DNA of 64,000 nt, from positions 1-64,000 of the forward strand of contig DAOWGM010000144.1 of assembly GCA_030637515.1 (NCBI GenBank). Reading direction: 5' to 3'. Both the position numbers and the translations under genes were made by a program. The notes under the pieces are model-generated. The model was not told the DNA's origin, did no database searches, and saw nothing but the letters and a program-made list of their open reading frames with translations. The DNA comes from Bacteroidales bacterium (lineage in GTDB: Bacteria > Bacteroidota > Bacteroidia > Bacteroidales > UBA12077). Of the stretch, positions 25,064 to 36,400 are shown one piece after another (the first letter of the stretch is position 1; the number at the start of each line of letters is the position of its first letter).

Positions 25064-25792
25064 CTTATTCTGAGTAGTTGACTCTACATTATCCGTCTTG
25101 ATTAGCTCTTTACCTTTATATTTTAACATAAGCTGAGCAATTGCTAAAACATCTTTTTCACAATATCTAACTATTCGCTGCAAATCCTTGTCGTTCCAAT
25201 AAACGTCGGCAACCATACTTCCATCAATATCATCTTTTGGAGTAGGAATATCAAATATTTGAGTCAGAAGATTCAACGAAGTGTAGTTTTTATAATCGCC
25301 AAACTTCCATAATTCCATTGTATCCAAGAATGAAACCTCCCAAGGTTTCTTACCTGCAATGTCAAGAACTTTAGGTAGTTTGATCCCATTAATTAGCATT
25401 CTACGAGCAATATATGGGAAATCAAATTCTTTTCCATTGTGTGCACATAGTTGCAAATCGGAATTAGAGTTGTGGTATTTCTGAAGCATTTCTTTAAATT
25501 CTTTCAATAATAATGCTTCGTCATCACCAAAAAAGGATTTTAATCTAAAAGTTCTATCTTCTGTTTTACTAACAGCTATACCAACAGAAATACATATTAT
25601 CTTTCCGAATTCTGAATAAATTCCTGCTCGTTGATAAACATCTATTGCTGATTGATCTTCTTTTCGAAAGAAAGAAGATTTCTTTTCCCAAAACTCCTGA
25701 AAGACTTCTGGAACATCATTATAGTCAGAATACTGCGGAACAGTTTCTATATCCAAAAATAAGACGTTCTCAATTTTAATATTATCAAGCAT
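25055..25792 (-). CDS. DnaQ-like / PolB-like 3'-5' exonuclease
   Basis: A 245-residue RNase H-fold exonuclease. ExoI is VLFLDIETVP, ExoII is CAHNGKEFDFPYIARRM, and ExoIII-like acids lie near YCEKDVLAIAQL, so the four catalytic acids appear present. A DTMELWKFGDYKNYTSL segment is typical of predicted PolB-like stand-alone exonucleases. The substrate (DNA or RNA) is not determined. It lies downstream of udk with a 15-base gap, in the same orientation. Confidence 0.85.
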   Translation of the reverse strand: MLDNIKIENVLFLDIETVPQYSDYNDVPEVFQEFWEKKSSFFRKEDQSAIDVYQRAGIYSEFGKIICISVGIAVSKTEDRTFRLKSFFGDDEALLLKEFKEMLQKYHNSNSDLQLCAHNGKEFDFPYIARRMLINGIKLPKVLDIAGKKPWEVSFLDTMELWKFGDYKNYTSLNLLTQIFDIPTPKDDIDGSMVADVYWNDKDLQRIVRYCEKDVLAIAQLMLKYKGKELIKTDNVESTTQNKLL

Positions 25793-25807
25793 AACTGAAT
25801 GTTAATT

Positions 25808-26428
25808 TTACTCTTTATGATTTATTTTCTTCTCAATAATTGAAGATAATACATCAATTCCAACTTTGTTATTTCCACCCTGAGGAATAATTACATCGGC
25901 ATAGCGTTTTGTTGGTTCAATAAATTGAAGGTGCATCGGTTTTACTGTTTTTTCATAACGCTCCAGAACTTTGTTTACCGATCGACCACGTTCAACCAAA
26001 TCACGCTGAATAACACGCATTAATCGATCATCATTATCTGCATCCACGTATACTTTAATATCCATCAAATCACGCAATTGGGCGTTTTGTAAAATTAAAA
26101 TCCCCTCAACAATAATTACTTTTTTAGCCTCAACAGTAATGGTCTCTTTAGATCGTGTGCATGTTAAATAGGAATATATGGGTTGCTCTATTGGTTTTCC
26201 TTCTTTTAATTTCTTTATATGCTCAATTAATAATTTAAATTCTAAAGATGCAGGATGGTCAAAGTTCATTTCCTGACGCTCTTCCATGGGTAAATCACTA
26301 TTATCTTTGTAATATGAATCCTGTGGTATTATTGCCACTTCACCTTTTGGTAAATTTTCAATAACCTTTCTTACAACGGTTGTTTTTCCGGATCCCGTTC
26401 CTCCTGCAATACCAATTATAAAAGACAT
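25808..26428 (-). CDS. udk: Uridine kinase
   Basis: Phosphorylates uridine and cytidine with ATP or GTP in pyrimidine salvage. The 206 residues contain the P-loop GIAGGTGSGKTTVV, the DSYYKD segment, NFDHPASLEF, the YLTCTRS region, VEGILIL, and the basic RVIQRDLVERGRS lid. The length is normal. The first gene of a pair with the exonuclease, it is divergent from the Dabb-domain gene across 75 bases. Confidence 0.95.
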   Translation of the reverse strand: MSFIIGIAGGTGSGKTTVVRKVIENLPKGEVAIIPQDSYYKDNSDLPMEERQEMNFDHPASLEFKLLIEHIKKLKEGKPIEQPIYSYLTCTRSKETITVEAKKVIIVEGILILQNAQLRDLMDIKVYVDADNDDRLMRVIQRDLVERGRSVNKVLERYEKTVKPMHLQFIEPTKRYADVIIPQGGNNKVGIDVLSSIIEKKINHKE

Positions 26429-26503
26429 ATCGATAAAATTTTAATAACTTTAAACTATATTTTGGCATGAAGATAATATAAATTTACACAAAAATTATAT
26501 ATC

Positions 26504-26806
26504 ATGATAAGACATATAATCATGTTTAAATTTGCTGACATAAAAAATGATACTGAAAGGTCGGAAAAAGCAAATAAAATAAAAACAACATTCTCTCCTT
26601 TAAGAAATATTATTAATGTTGTGGAATCTTATGAAGTTGCTATTAATCATAAAAAAACTGCATTTTCTTATGATTTAGCAATAATTTCAGAATATAACAC
26701 CTGGGAAGATTTAGACACTTATCTTAATCATCCTGAACACTTAAAAGCAATAAAACTTTGTAGTGATATTCAGAAAGAAAAAGCAGTATTAGATTACGAA
26801 TTTTAA
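26504..26806 (+). CDS. Dabb (stress-responsive A/B barrel) family protein
   Basis: A 100-residue protein beginning MIRHIIMFKFAD, the standard opening of Dabb domains, which form small dimeric alpha/beta barrels. The middle VVESYEVAINHK and the end YLNHPEHLKAI also match the family. Members include stress proteins and heme or polyketide handling enzymes, so no specific reaction can be given. It precedes manA by 11 bases and is probably cotranscribed. Confidence 0.8.
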   Translation: MIRHIIMFKFADIKNDTERSEKANKIKTTFSPLRNIINVVESYEVAINHKKTAFSYDLAIISEYNTWEDLDTYLNHPEHLKAIKLCSDIQKEKAVLDYEF

Positions 26807-26817
26807 AACACACCAAA

Positions 26818-27861
26818 ATGAGCACATTATATCCATTAAAATTCAAACCTATATTTAAAGAGAAAATATGGGGTGGGCAAAATTTAAAGTCATCATTAAA
26901 TAAAGATATACCTACAAACAAAAAACTTGGTGAAAGTTGGGAAATATCGGGAGTTAAAAATAATGTTTCTGTTGTAGAAAATGGTTTTCTTGCAGGTAAT
27001 GAGCTTGATGAGTTGATAGAAATTTACATGGGCGATTTGGTTGGTGATAAGGTTTATGATAAACATGGATTAGTTTTTCCTTTGCTTATTAAATTTATTG
27101 ACGCGAATGATGTGCTTTCAATTCAAGTTCATCCGGATGATAAATTAGCAAAGCAACGTTACAATTCAAACGGAAAAACAGAAATGTGGTATATTGTTGA
27201 AGTGCAAAAAGATGCTGAATTAATTTCGGGATTTAATCACGAAATGGATAAGGATCATTATTTAAATCATTTAAAAAACAATGAGTTACCTCAAATATTA
27301 AATACCGAAAAAGTTAAACAAGGCGATGTTTTTTACATTCCTGCAGGTAGAGTTCATGCAATTGGTGCAGGAATTGTTTTGGCTGAAATTCAGCAAACCT
27401 CGGATGTAACATACCGAATTTTTGACTGGAACAGAAAAGATGATGCCGGGAATTACCGGGAATTGCATACCGAGAAAGCAATTGATGCAATTGACTTTAA
27501 GGTTTATGATAATTATAAAACAGAATACAAATCAGACCAAAATAAAACCTCAGAAATTGTTTCAACTAAATATTTTGAAACCAATATTCTAAATTTTAAC
27601 AAGAGTATTGAGAAAGATTATAATACTTTAGATTCGTTTGTAATTTATATGTGCCTCGAAGGCAAATTTGAAATTGAATATTACGAATCGGAAAAGATTA
27701 CAATTGAAAAAGGTGAAACTGTGTTAATTCCTTCGGTAATCGAACATTTATTTTTAAATCCTGTTGTTCAAAGTAAGATATTAGAAGTATACATACCTGA
27801 ACCTGAAAAAAATAAGAAACGGGATTCTTTAATCACAATCCCGTTTCAAATAATTTACTGA
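26818..27861 (+). CDS. manA: Mannose-6-phosphate isomerase, class I cupin type
   Basis: Interconverts mannose 6-phosphate and fructose 6-phosphate for mannose use and GDP-mannose supply. The 347 residues contain PIFKEKIWGGQNL, the zinc-binding IQVHPDD and a Glu shortly after in KTEMWYIVE, the PAGRVHAIGAGIVLAEIQQTSDVTYRIFDW block in segments, and a C-terminal cupin (ETVLIPSVIEHLFL). The length fits the shorter bacterial ManA group. The last seven codons overlap the convergent gene by seven bases. A hairpin terminator for that gene lies inside the end of this coding region. Confidence 0.93.
   Translation: MSTLYPLKFKPIFKEKIWGGQNLKSSLNKDIPTNKKLGESWEISGVKNNVSVVENGFLAGNELDELIEIYMGDLVGDKVYDKHGLVFPLLIKFIDANDVLSIQVHPDDKLAKQRYNSNGKTEMWYIVEVQKDAELISGFNHEMDKDHYLNHLKNNELPQILNTEKVKQGDVFYIPAGRVHAIGAGIVLAEIQQTSDVTYRIFDWNRKDDAGNYRELHTEKAIDAIDFKVYDNYKTEYKSDQNKTSEIVSTKYFETNILNFNKSIEKDYNTLDSFVIYMCLEGKFEIEYYESEKITIEKGETVLIPSVIEHLFLNPVVQSKILEVYIPEPEKNKKRDSLITIPFQIIY
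27806..27847 (-). terminator. Intrinsic terminator for the 1828-aa gene, inside manA
   Basis: An 11-bp perfect stem, GAAACGGGATT (27816-27826) with its complement (27837-27847), has a ten-base loop. On the minus strand it is followed by TTA and then seven T (27806-27812). It lies within the last 56 bases of manA coding sequence, just past the stop of the convergent gene. The plus strand has no T-run after the stem. Confidence 0.75.
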
Positions 27862-30800
27862 ACAATTATTTCTCTGACAAACAACTTGTTATCAATTTTA
27901 AATCTGATAAAATAAACTCCATTAGCATAACTGCTAAAATCAATATTTTCTATTGAGCTTGAAATATTTTCCAATTTTCTATTGTAAACAATACTTCCAT
28001 TTACATTTACAATTTCAATTATTATATCCGAATTTTTTGCATTGGCAAATTCAATGTTTAGATTTTCAGAAACTGGATTAGGATAATATGTAATTTTAAA
28101 TGTTTCACCTTTTATTATATTATCTACTCCAGTTGTGTTTTCACAATATATCTCACCTATTCCTTCGCAATCGTCAATTGTTGTTACCGTTACTTTATAT
28201 GTTCCTGTTGTAGTAACAATAATTGTTCTTGTGGTTTCTCCTGTTGACCACTTATAACTGTCATATGTATCTAAAGTTCCTCCAATCTCAGTGCTACCCG
28301 TAAAAAACACAGTATCAGAACCTAAATCTACGTATGGCGCATTTATATTAACATCTTGTATCAAGGCATCATCTGTATCTGCATCGTTATTTGTTTTTCT
28401 CGATATAATAGAAAACTCATATCCCTTACTTACTGATAAGTTCGCTGTTTGAGTAAACTCGAACTCACCAACACTATCAGGGTAAAGAGGTTCAGTTAGT
28501 ATGAATGATCCGGATTTTAAACTTCCGGAATTTATTGAATAACTAAAACTTAAAGATTCTCCAGCTAACAATGTGTCCTGGCTATTATTAATATAGCCGA
28601 TTTTAACTGGTTCAGAATCTGATGCATTACACTGATTATATGGATATGGATTTATTAATGAATCTGTTGTGATATTATATGTGTACAAATCCATAGTATC
28701 GCTTGCTGTACAACCATTAATATCAGTGACGGTTACTGAATAAGACTTAGAAGCCAAGTAAGTAACAATTAATGAATCATTCTTTGTTCCGTCGTTCCAA
28801 ACATAATTATTAAATCCCCCAGATGCTATAATAATAACTGTATCAGGTTGTGTTGTATATATATCAGGACCTGCCTGTACAGCAGGATTACTGTATGTCC
28901 TTATGCCTTCAATAATAGTATCGTTTAAAAGATATACATCATTTTCATAATTAATATATGTTTTTAATATGTAGGTATTAACTACTGACAGATCAACGGT
29001 GTTTATAAACTGATGTGTAATAGTCCCGGAAGGAAACAAATCTGTTAATAATGTAATTTGTTCATATTCTGGCACGTTATCTTCAAATTTATAATAAGCA
29101 TCAATCTTTTCTCCCGATAAAATGGTATCCTGACCATAATTCTTAATAATTATTTTAACCAGTTCTGCATCATTATGAGAACATGAACTCTTTGGCAGAT
29201 TTAATTCAGATATTCCAAGATCATAAGCAATAATTTGTGTTGAATCTTTACTGGATTTACATCCATGAAGGTCATCCGCTGAAACTATGTATTTTTTTGT
29301 ATATTTCTTTGTTACAACAAGTGTATCATTTTCTGTTCCATCATTCCACATATAATTTGTAAACCCGGTTTGAGCAATCAGTAATACAGTATCTGCCCTA
29401 CTTGTATAAATAGTATCATAGTCGAGGGTAACCTCCGGATAACCCCATGTTTCAATGGATGTTTCAATACTGTCATTAGCAGAGTTTACATCGGTTTCTG
29501 AGTCAAGCTTTATTTTAAGTGGATATTCTCCCGGCACAATCAGATCAATATTTTTTGTAAAAGTCAGATCTTTATCCACACCCGGGCTAAAATCACTACC
29601 TAAGGTAACAGTATCATTTTCCCAAGTACTGTTAAAATAATATTTAAAAGGGATTTTTGTTCCTATAGCATAGGTATTGCCACTGTAGTTATGCACTGAA
29701 ACCTGTATTACCTCATTGGAAGTATGTTCACATTCACTTACAGGACTAACAACACTATTTATTCCTAAATCGTAAGTTTCAATATATGTTGAATCTTTAT
29801 CTGAACTACAAAATTGAGAATCTTCTACTGTTACCACATACCATCGAGTTTCTTTAGTAGGAGTAATAGTTTGTGTTGTAGAATCCACATTCCATAAGTA
29901 TGAACCATAACCTGCACCAGCATCCAAAGTGATTGTATCAGCCTGCGATGAGAAAATTGAATCAAATTCTAACTCTACATCAGGGCCTCCCCAAGTATCT
30001 ATATTAAAATATAATGTATCATCTGAAAGATCCAAGTCTTCATCAAAATTTGTAAAAATCTTAATATTATATTGTCCAACATTTCTCAAATCACATTTTT
30101 CTGCAAAAGTAAATAAAACAGTATCACCCGGAGGGCTTGCAGTTAATGTATCTGTTAGAATCAATGTGTCTGCTACAATTAGATTATCATTTATTTGATA
30201 ACCAAAATAAATTGAGTCGTCAGTACTAAAACCATCCAAACTATTATTAACAGCTTGCACACTTATTTCTGTAAGCTCATATCTATAACAGCTATCTTTT
30301 AGTTCAATTAATACGCTATCCATTGTCATATTCACAAGAGAACTTACAAGTAAGGTAGTATCCGAAGCACTACAACCATCTGCATTTGTAACAGTAACTT
30401 TGTAAGTTCCAACAGATGTAGCTGTAAAAGTGGGGTCTGATGATGCATCTTGCCATTCATATGAACTATAACCTGCTCCAGCATCTAATATATAATTAAT
30501 AGGCGTAGTTGTTCCTGTAATATCTTCAAAAGGATTATAATTCGGCATTCCAATTACCGAAACTGTTTTATTTAATGTATCGTTGCTCAATGTATCATTA
30601 TAGAAAAAAGTATTAGATTCTAAATTTGTATTAATTATAAAATTATAATCTCCTGCATACGACATATCAACCGTTGAATTAAAAGTAAACAAGACTGAGT
30701 CGTTAACAGGAATATCGCCGGTTAGCTCTAAGGTGTCATAAACTATTTCTGTATTTAAATTAAGCTCAACCGGAATTTTTGTTCCACTGATAACATTGTT

Positions 30801-33341
30801 AAGACCGTAATTTTCGATATATACCTTAACATGTGTAGTGTCGCTGAGTTCGCATTTTGAAATTGGATAATGTAATGAAGTTACACCAACATCATCTGGC
30901 GCCTTATAAATTTTAATGTCATCAATTCCAATTCCTGCATCAACAATTCCATCATAATCACTCTTAAATAAAAATCGGAATTTTACACTGGATTCATTTG
31001 CGATTTCAGATGGTAATAATCTTTTTACTTTATACCATTCTGCACTAACAGTATCCCAGCCTGCTGTATTTAGAGCATAAATATTAGATTCATTGTACCA
31101 TTCCCAATAATAATCCATTCCATCAGGTACTATTATCCATGGCAAACTGTTGTTTAAAGAATAGTGAAGTGCCATACCGTCACCTTCATCAGTCGAGCCT
31201 TTCAACATAAATTCAATTACAGGATTGCTGACTCCCGTAAAATCAAAACACGGGCTTTCAAGTATTGACGAATCTCCATCAGGATAATTTGCATTTAGTT
31301 TTGTTAGCCAAGCATATTCACCTGACGCTGCTGTATTAATACTACCTGAAGTAGGCTTCCCGTATTCCCAGCTGGCTAATCCTAAAGATCTCCAGTATCC
31401 ATTGTTAGATTCAAAATTCTGAGAATAAGGTAAACTAATTATTGGTATAGCATACAATGATTTGGTATAAGCGTCATTTGATGGCACTTCATCACTGGGT
31501 AAAGCCGCTGCAACTATTAATGAATAAGGACCGGGACTCGTTAGGTCAATTTTTCTGTTTAGTGTAAGTGTATCAATTCCATCTACAGGTACAGAGACAA
31601 AAAGTGTGTCGTAATATTTAGTTACTCCTTCATCAGTTGAAAAATATACAGGAATAGTATCATTTGTTGGCCAACCGGCATAGTTTTTTACAATCACTTC
31701 TATAGGCTCTTCAGAAGAGTGTCCGCATGTTGTAATCGGAGTAAGCACATCAACGATACCTGCATCAACTGTAAGGAAATCTCCGGTAAGAAAAACATCA
31801 TCAATATTCCAGCCACTAAAAACTCCTGAATTATCAGTAGATCCCAAAGCAAATCGAATTTTCAAACTATCCTGATCACTTGCATAATTTGAAATATTAT
31901 AAATATACTGAGTCCACTTATTATCTGTTACTACATTTGAGGCATTATTCCATAAATTATCCCAAGAATTACCACCATCCTTACTTAAATCAAGATAAGC
32001 ATTATCTAAAACTGCAATGTTAAGCCATCGCTGAAAAAAAAGTTTTATATTTCTAAAATACTTTGCATTAATAAGTTGAGTAGCAGCCTTATCTGCACGA
32101 TCTGCAAGACTATTTTCATAATTACCTGAATTTAATCCTAATCCTGTTAAATCTGTTCCTATAATAGTTGTTCCTGAATACGCTATTTCAGGGTCTGGAT
32201 ATCCAATACCACCGCCAAGACCTTGTGCTTCTTCTCTTTGAAATTCTCCGGTAAAATCCCAAGTTTTAATCGTCTCGAAATCATCAAAGAATATAGATTC
32301 TACAATTGACCTGCTTCCAATAGGTGACTTTTGTACCGCAGGATAATACGAATTGTTTAATTTGATATGATCGGCTAAAATTTTAGCATCAAGAATATGC
32401 CCCTGCATTTCGTGGTTTAAATCTTCTTTAATGTCATATGTTAGCCATACAGATGTTAACCCTCTTTTAAGTAAAAAATCAATATTATCAAAAGCAACTT
32501 GTCCACTTGAAAAGTTTTGACCAGATGCGATTAATAAACTATTTCTAAATAATGAATCTTCCGATGCATACAATTTTACACCATTTGTTGAAATATCGTT
32601 ATCGTCAGTATTTAATGAAGTTACAACCAATGAGTCTAAAACAATGCTTCCTTCATTCCCCTGAACTGAAAAATCAATACGCAGAATAGCATTCTTGCCT
32701 GATTCTGTTGGCACTACTTCTGTTACATCTTGTTTTATTTCTAAAGATTCCAGGTATTTAGGTATAATACCTGTTTCTATTACAATAACACTATCAATGC
32801 AAAGTCCTGCACCTCCACTGTTTTTTCCCTCAAAAGCAATATAAAAAGTGCTGGTCAAAACAGTATCAGGTAAATTTATGAATCGCTCAATCCACCCTTC
32901 AAATGTCTCTGTATATGTTTCGAGAATATGCCATGAATCACCTGTTGCATTTTTATAATAAATTCTAAGTTCTTCATTTACCATTCCAAAAAATTCCCTT
33001 TCATCCATTGCATGCCAAAACCTTAATTCGGGTTTTATTGCATAATCAAGATCAATAGGCGGTGTAATCAATTTTGTTTTTTCGTTTAATTTACTATTGA
33101 ACTGAAAATATGCATTATAAGTTCCTTCTTTTGCAAATGGCGGATCGCCAGTACCAGGAGTCTCCGGCTCAGTTGAATATCCCCCGTCATTTAGTTTCCA
33201 GTCGTATTCTTCTATTACATATTCCTGTGTCCAAACCTCAAAGACACTTGTTTCTTCAAAAAATTCAAAAAAATATATTTCTTGTCCGGATAGTGATGCC
33301 GAAATTGCTGTAAATAATAGCATCAAAATAAAATTTTTCAT
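27855..33341 (-). CDS. Giant secreted multidomain protein with type IX (type A) sorting tail
   Basis: About 1828 residues from ATG 33341 (MKNFILMLLFTAISASLSGQ, a signal peptide). The ATG at 33410 would bury the signal behind 23 residues and is unlikely. N-terminal to C-terminal: three adhesin-like jelly-roll regions, each ending in an IDSVIV/IDDVFL/IDDIKIY strand. Then come repeating units of about 170-200 residues that pair a CARDB-like part (DLGI...C.H...E.V.V...NY) with an Ig/PKD-like part (Y.W.DG...T.YxVTVTDxxGC). The last 80 residues are a type A sorting domain (YYPNPVSENLNIEF, then IVNVNGSIVYNRKL, ending FVREIIVQ). It is predicted to be exported and surface-attached or released. The role is adhesion or an exoskeletal layer by inference, as no catalytic domain is visible. 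Confidence 0.85.
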   Translation of the reverse strand: MKNFILMLLFTAISASLSGQEIYFFEFFEETSVFEVWTQEYVIEEYDWKLNDGGYSTEPETPGTGDPPFAKEGTYNAYFQFNSKLNEKTKLITPPIDLDYAIKPELRFWHAMDEREFFGMVNEELRIYYKNATGDSWHILETYTETFEGWIERFINLPDTVLTSTFYIAFEGKNSGGAGLCIDSVIVIETGIIPKYLESLEIKQDVTEVVPTESGKNAILRIDFSVQGNEGSIVLDSLVVTSLNTDDNDISTNGVKLYASEDSLFRNSLLIASGQNFSSGQVAFDNIDFLLKRGLTSVWLTYDIKEDLNHEMQGHILDAKILADHIKLNNSYYPAVQKSPIGSRSIVESIFFDDFETIKTWDFTGEFQREEAQGLGGGIGYPDPEIAYSGTTIIGTDLTGLGLNSGNYENSLADRADKAATQLINAKYFRNIKLFFQRWLNIAVLDNAYLDLSKDGGNSWDNLWNNASNVVTDNKWTQYIYNISNYASDQDSLKIRFALGSTDNSGVFSGWNIDDVFLTGDFLTVDAGIVDVLTPITTCGHSSEEPIEVIVKNYAGWPTNDTIPVYFSTDEGVTKYYDTLFVSVPVDGIDTLTLNRKIDLTSPGPYSLIVAAALPSDEVPSNDAYTKSLYAIPIISLPYSQNFESNNGYWRSLGLASWEYGKPTSGSINTAASGEYAWLTKLNANYPDGDSSILESPCFDFTGVSNPVIEFMLKGSTDEGDGMALHYSLNNSLPWIIVPDGMDYYWEWYNESNIYALNTAGWDTVSAEWYKVKRLLPSEIANESSVKFRFLFKSDYDGIVDAGIGIDDIKIYKAPDDVGVTSLHYPISKCELSDTTHVKVYIENYGLNNVISGTKIPVELNLNTEIVYDTLELTGDIPVNDSVLFTFNSTVDMSYAGDYNFIINTNLESNTFFYNDTLSNDTLNKTVSVIGMPNYNPFEDITGTTTPINYILDAGAGYSSYEWQDASSDPTFTATSVGTYKVTVTNADGCSASDTTLLVSSLVNMTMDSVLIELKDSCYRYELTEISVQAVNNSLDGFSTDDSIYFGYQINDNLIVADTLILTDTLTASPPGDTVLFTFAEKCDLRNVGQYNIKIFTNFDEDLDLSDDTLYFNIDTWGGPDVELEFDSIFSSQADTITLDAGAGYGSYLWNVDSTTQTITPTKETRWYVVTVEDSQFCSSDKDSTYIETYDLGINSVVSPVSECEHTSNEVIQVSVHNYSGNTYAIGTKIPFKYYFNSTWENDTVTLGSDFSPGVDKDLTFTKNIDLIVPGEYPLKIKLDSETDVNSANDSIETSIETWGYPEVTLDYDTIYTSRADTVLLIAQTGFTNYMWNDGTENDTLVVTKKYTKKYIVSADDLHGCKSSKDSTQIIAYDLGISELNLPKSSCSHNDAELVKIIIKNYGQDTILSGEKIDAYYKFEDNVPEYEQITLLTDLFPSGTITHQFINTVDLSVVNTYILKTYINYENDVYLLNDTIIEGIRTYSNPAVQAGPDIYTTQPDTVIIIASGGFNNYVWNDGTKNDSLIVTYLASKSYSVTVTDINGCTASDTMDLYTYNITTDSLINPYPYNQCNASDSEPVKIGYINNSQDTLLAGESLSFSYSINSGSLKSGSFILTEPLYPDSVGEFEFTQTANLSVSKGYEFSIISRKTNNDADTDDALIQDVNINAPYVDLGSDTVFFTGSTEIGGTLDTYDSYKWSTGETTRTIIVTTTGTYKVTVTTIDDCEGIGEIYCENTTGVDNIIKGETFKITYYPNPVSENLNIEFANAKNSDIIIEIVNVNGSIVYNRKLENISSSIENIDFSSYANGVYFIRFKIDNKLFVREIIVQ

Positions 33342-33421
33342 AACTTGTCTATTAATTTTGGAACATCTTTGTAAGTAATACGTTATAATTTTAAAATAGT
33401 TTATCATCAAAGAGTCAATTT

Positions 33422-36400
33422 ATGAGTTTTTTTAATAAATTCCTAACACTACTAACTTTTTGTTTTTTCTTGTCAACATCTGTAATAGCTCAGATGGATA
33501 ATGAATTTTGGTTTGCTGCACCTACACTTACAACTGATTGTGTTTCTGGTGGATGTACTGGAGGAGAGCCTATTTATTTAAGAATTGGTACGATAGATTG
33601 GGATGCAAAGGTACTTGTTACTATTCCCATAACAGGAGATACTATTGCGTATATTGATGTTTTAGGAGGAGGGGGTGCAACTATTGATTTAACAGCTTGG
33701 AGAGCTAACATTGAAACAGGACAGGGCATTGATAATACAGGTATATTAGTTCAAAGTTGGAACGAAACTACAAATAGTGTTTCAGGAATTTTAATTACAG
33801 CATTTTATGAAATAGGAATGGCTTCAAGAGATGCTGATAATTTTGTTCTTAAAGGGGGAAATGCTATTGGAACATCTTTTATGGTTCCTACACAAAACAC
33901 TCACGACAATATGACAACCATAGCACCTTTGCCTGTGCATGGTGTGTATATAGTTGCCACTGAAGCTGCAGATATTGACATTACGCTACCTCCTACTGCA
34001 AGTGCTAATGGTTTTCCTGCAGGTGCATCTATACCAACATTTCATCTCGATGCTGGTGAAACATATGGTCTTATAGCTACAAGTAACTTAGGTGTGAATC
34101 ACCTTGCTGGCACAACAATTGAAAGTACTGGAAATATTGCAGTAACTATGAGTGATGATGCGGTTGATTATGGAACAAAAGAGGATTTAAATGGTGATCA
34201 AATAATTCCTTTAAACTTGATTGGATCGGATTATGTTGTTATTGGAGGACCAGGAGCTAATGGAAGCGAAGTTTTTATTACAGTTGTAAATGATGGAACT
34301 TCTATTGATTATGTTGATGATTTTGGAGTAACTCAAACTGTTGGTCCTTTTGCTGCAAAAACTGTTTTTAGTTACTCATTATCAACAGGAAATAATAGTT
34401 TTGTTAATGCAACAAATAATATATTAGTATATCAATTAACATCTTTCCAGGATTTTGGGGGCGCAATTTTACCTCCAATAAATGGATGTACCGGATCTCA
34501 AGATGTTTCAATATTTAGACCTACTACTCAAAGGTTTCATATGTATATTATGGTACCTACTGGTGCAACCGATGCATTTTTAGTTGATGGAGTTGCAATT
34601 CCGGAACTTCAACCCTCAGAGTTTACTGATTTAGGAAATGGATGGAGTGTAATTACAGACGCTACCTGGTCCCATAGTGCAATTGACGATGGTGTTGTGT
34701 CTAAAATTGTAAATACTGAAGAAGTTTTTCATTTAGGCGTTGTTTCAACTATTGCTGCAAATGGTACTTCATATGGCTATTTTTCTGACTATGGTGTAAG
34801 TAATGCATCGGCTATGGAAGTTGGTGATGCATCACAATTTGCTTCAGTATGTTTTGGTGACAGTATTCAACTTACAGCCACAGGAGGATCAATATTCTCA
34901 TGGTACAATAAAGCTACCGGTAATCCTGATTACTTGAACGACCCAAACATTCAAAGTCCTGTTCTTACAAATATTCCGGTTGGACAATATATTTATGAAG
35001 TTGCTATTAGTGGTGCCTGCGTCTCAGATACTCTTGAAATATGGATACAAATAAAAGAAGGTATTGATGCTTTTTTTCAGGTTGATGATGCAATTGGTTG
35101 TGCTCCTCATTATGTAAAAATTGATAATTATACATCGGGAGGAGATGACTTCAGGTGGGATTTTGAAGGAGATGGTTTTGATGTTATTACAAATGATTCT
35201 GCTGCAGTAACAAATCATACATATTATAATACCTCATCTACAGATACTGCTTATTATTTAAAATTATTTGCTAAAAACCCTTCTGGTTGCAGTGATAATT
35301 TTACTCGGTATATTCAAGTTTTCCCGGAAATAACTGCCGGGTTTAATCAGAATTTTGATATAGGCTGTAATCCTCTAAGTGTTCAATTTACAGATACCTC
35401 ATCCGGCAATTTGAATCAGAACTACTGGGAATTTGGCGATGGGGATGTTGCTGTAGACTCAATTGACCCTTTTCATATTTATGAAAATGTAAATACTACT
35501 GATACAATATATACGGTAACACTTATTAATACATCTCCATATAATTGTAAAGATACAGCTACAAAAAGCATAACTGTAAATCCATTTATTGAAGCCCGCT
35601 TTTCAATTGATAAAAATGTTGGTTGTGCACCTTTAGAAGTTAATGTAACTAATCTTTCAAGAGGTGGAATAACAAGTTATTCCTGGGATTATGGTGATGG
35701 TTTTACAAGTACAGATCAAAACCCCACTCCTAATCCGCACATTTATACAAATCTCACTAATCTCCCTATTGATGATACTTTACGATTAGTTGTTGCAAAT
35801 GCAAATGGATGTACAGATACACTTGAACGAATTATTCGGGTTTACCCTATAATTAAAGCAGATTATGCGGTTGATGTAGATGAAGGTTGCAATACACTTG
35901 ATGTTGTGTTTACTAATAATTCTACCGGAGCAACAACTGTTGACTGGAATTTTGGTGACGGTATTTCTTCAAACTCTACAGCTGCAACAATTAATCACTC
36001 ATACAATAATTACTTTACTCACGATACTATTTTTGGATTTTCTCTACATGTTGAATCTGATTATGGTTGTAGTGATGATACAACAGGTAACATAACAGTT
36101 TACAGGACATTCGCAGATTTTAAAATTGATACTGCACAAGGTTGTTCTCCATTAAATGTAAACATTATTAATACTTCAATCGGAGATATTAATATTTATG
36201 AATGGTTTTATGATGATGGCTCTCCTGTTGATAATAATATTAATCCTGTGAGTCACCCATATACAAATATAACAGGAGCTCCGGTTACTCATAATTTAAA
36301 ATTAAGGGTTTCCGGAAATGGCGGTTGTAAAGACAGTTTAACTTTACCTATTGATGTTTATTCAGAAGTAACTGCAGCTTTTACGCCAACGAATATTGTG

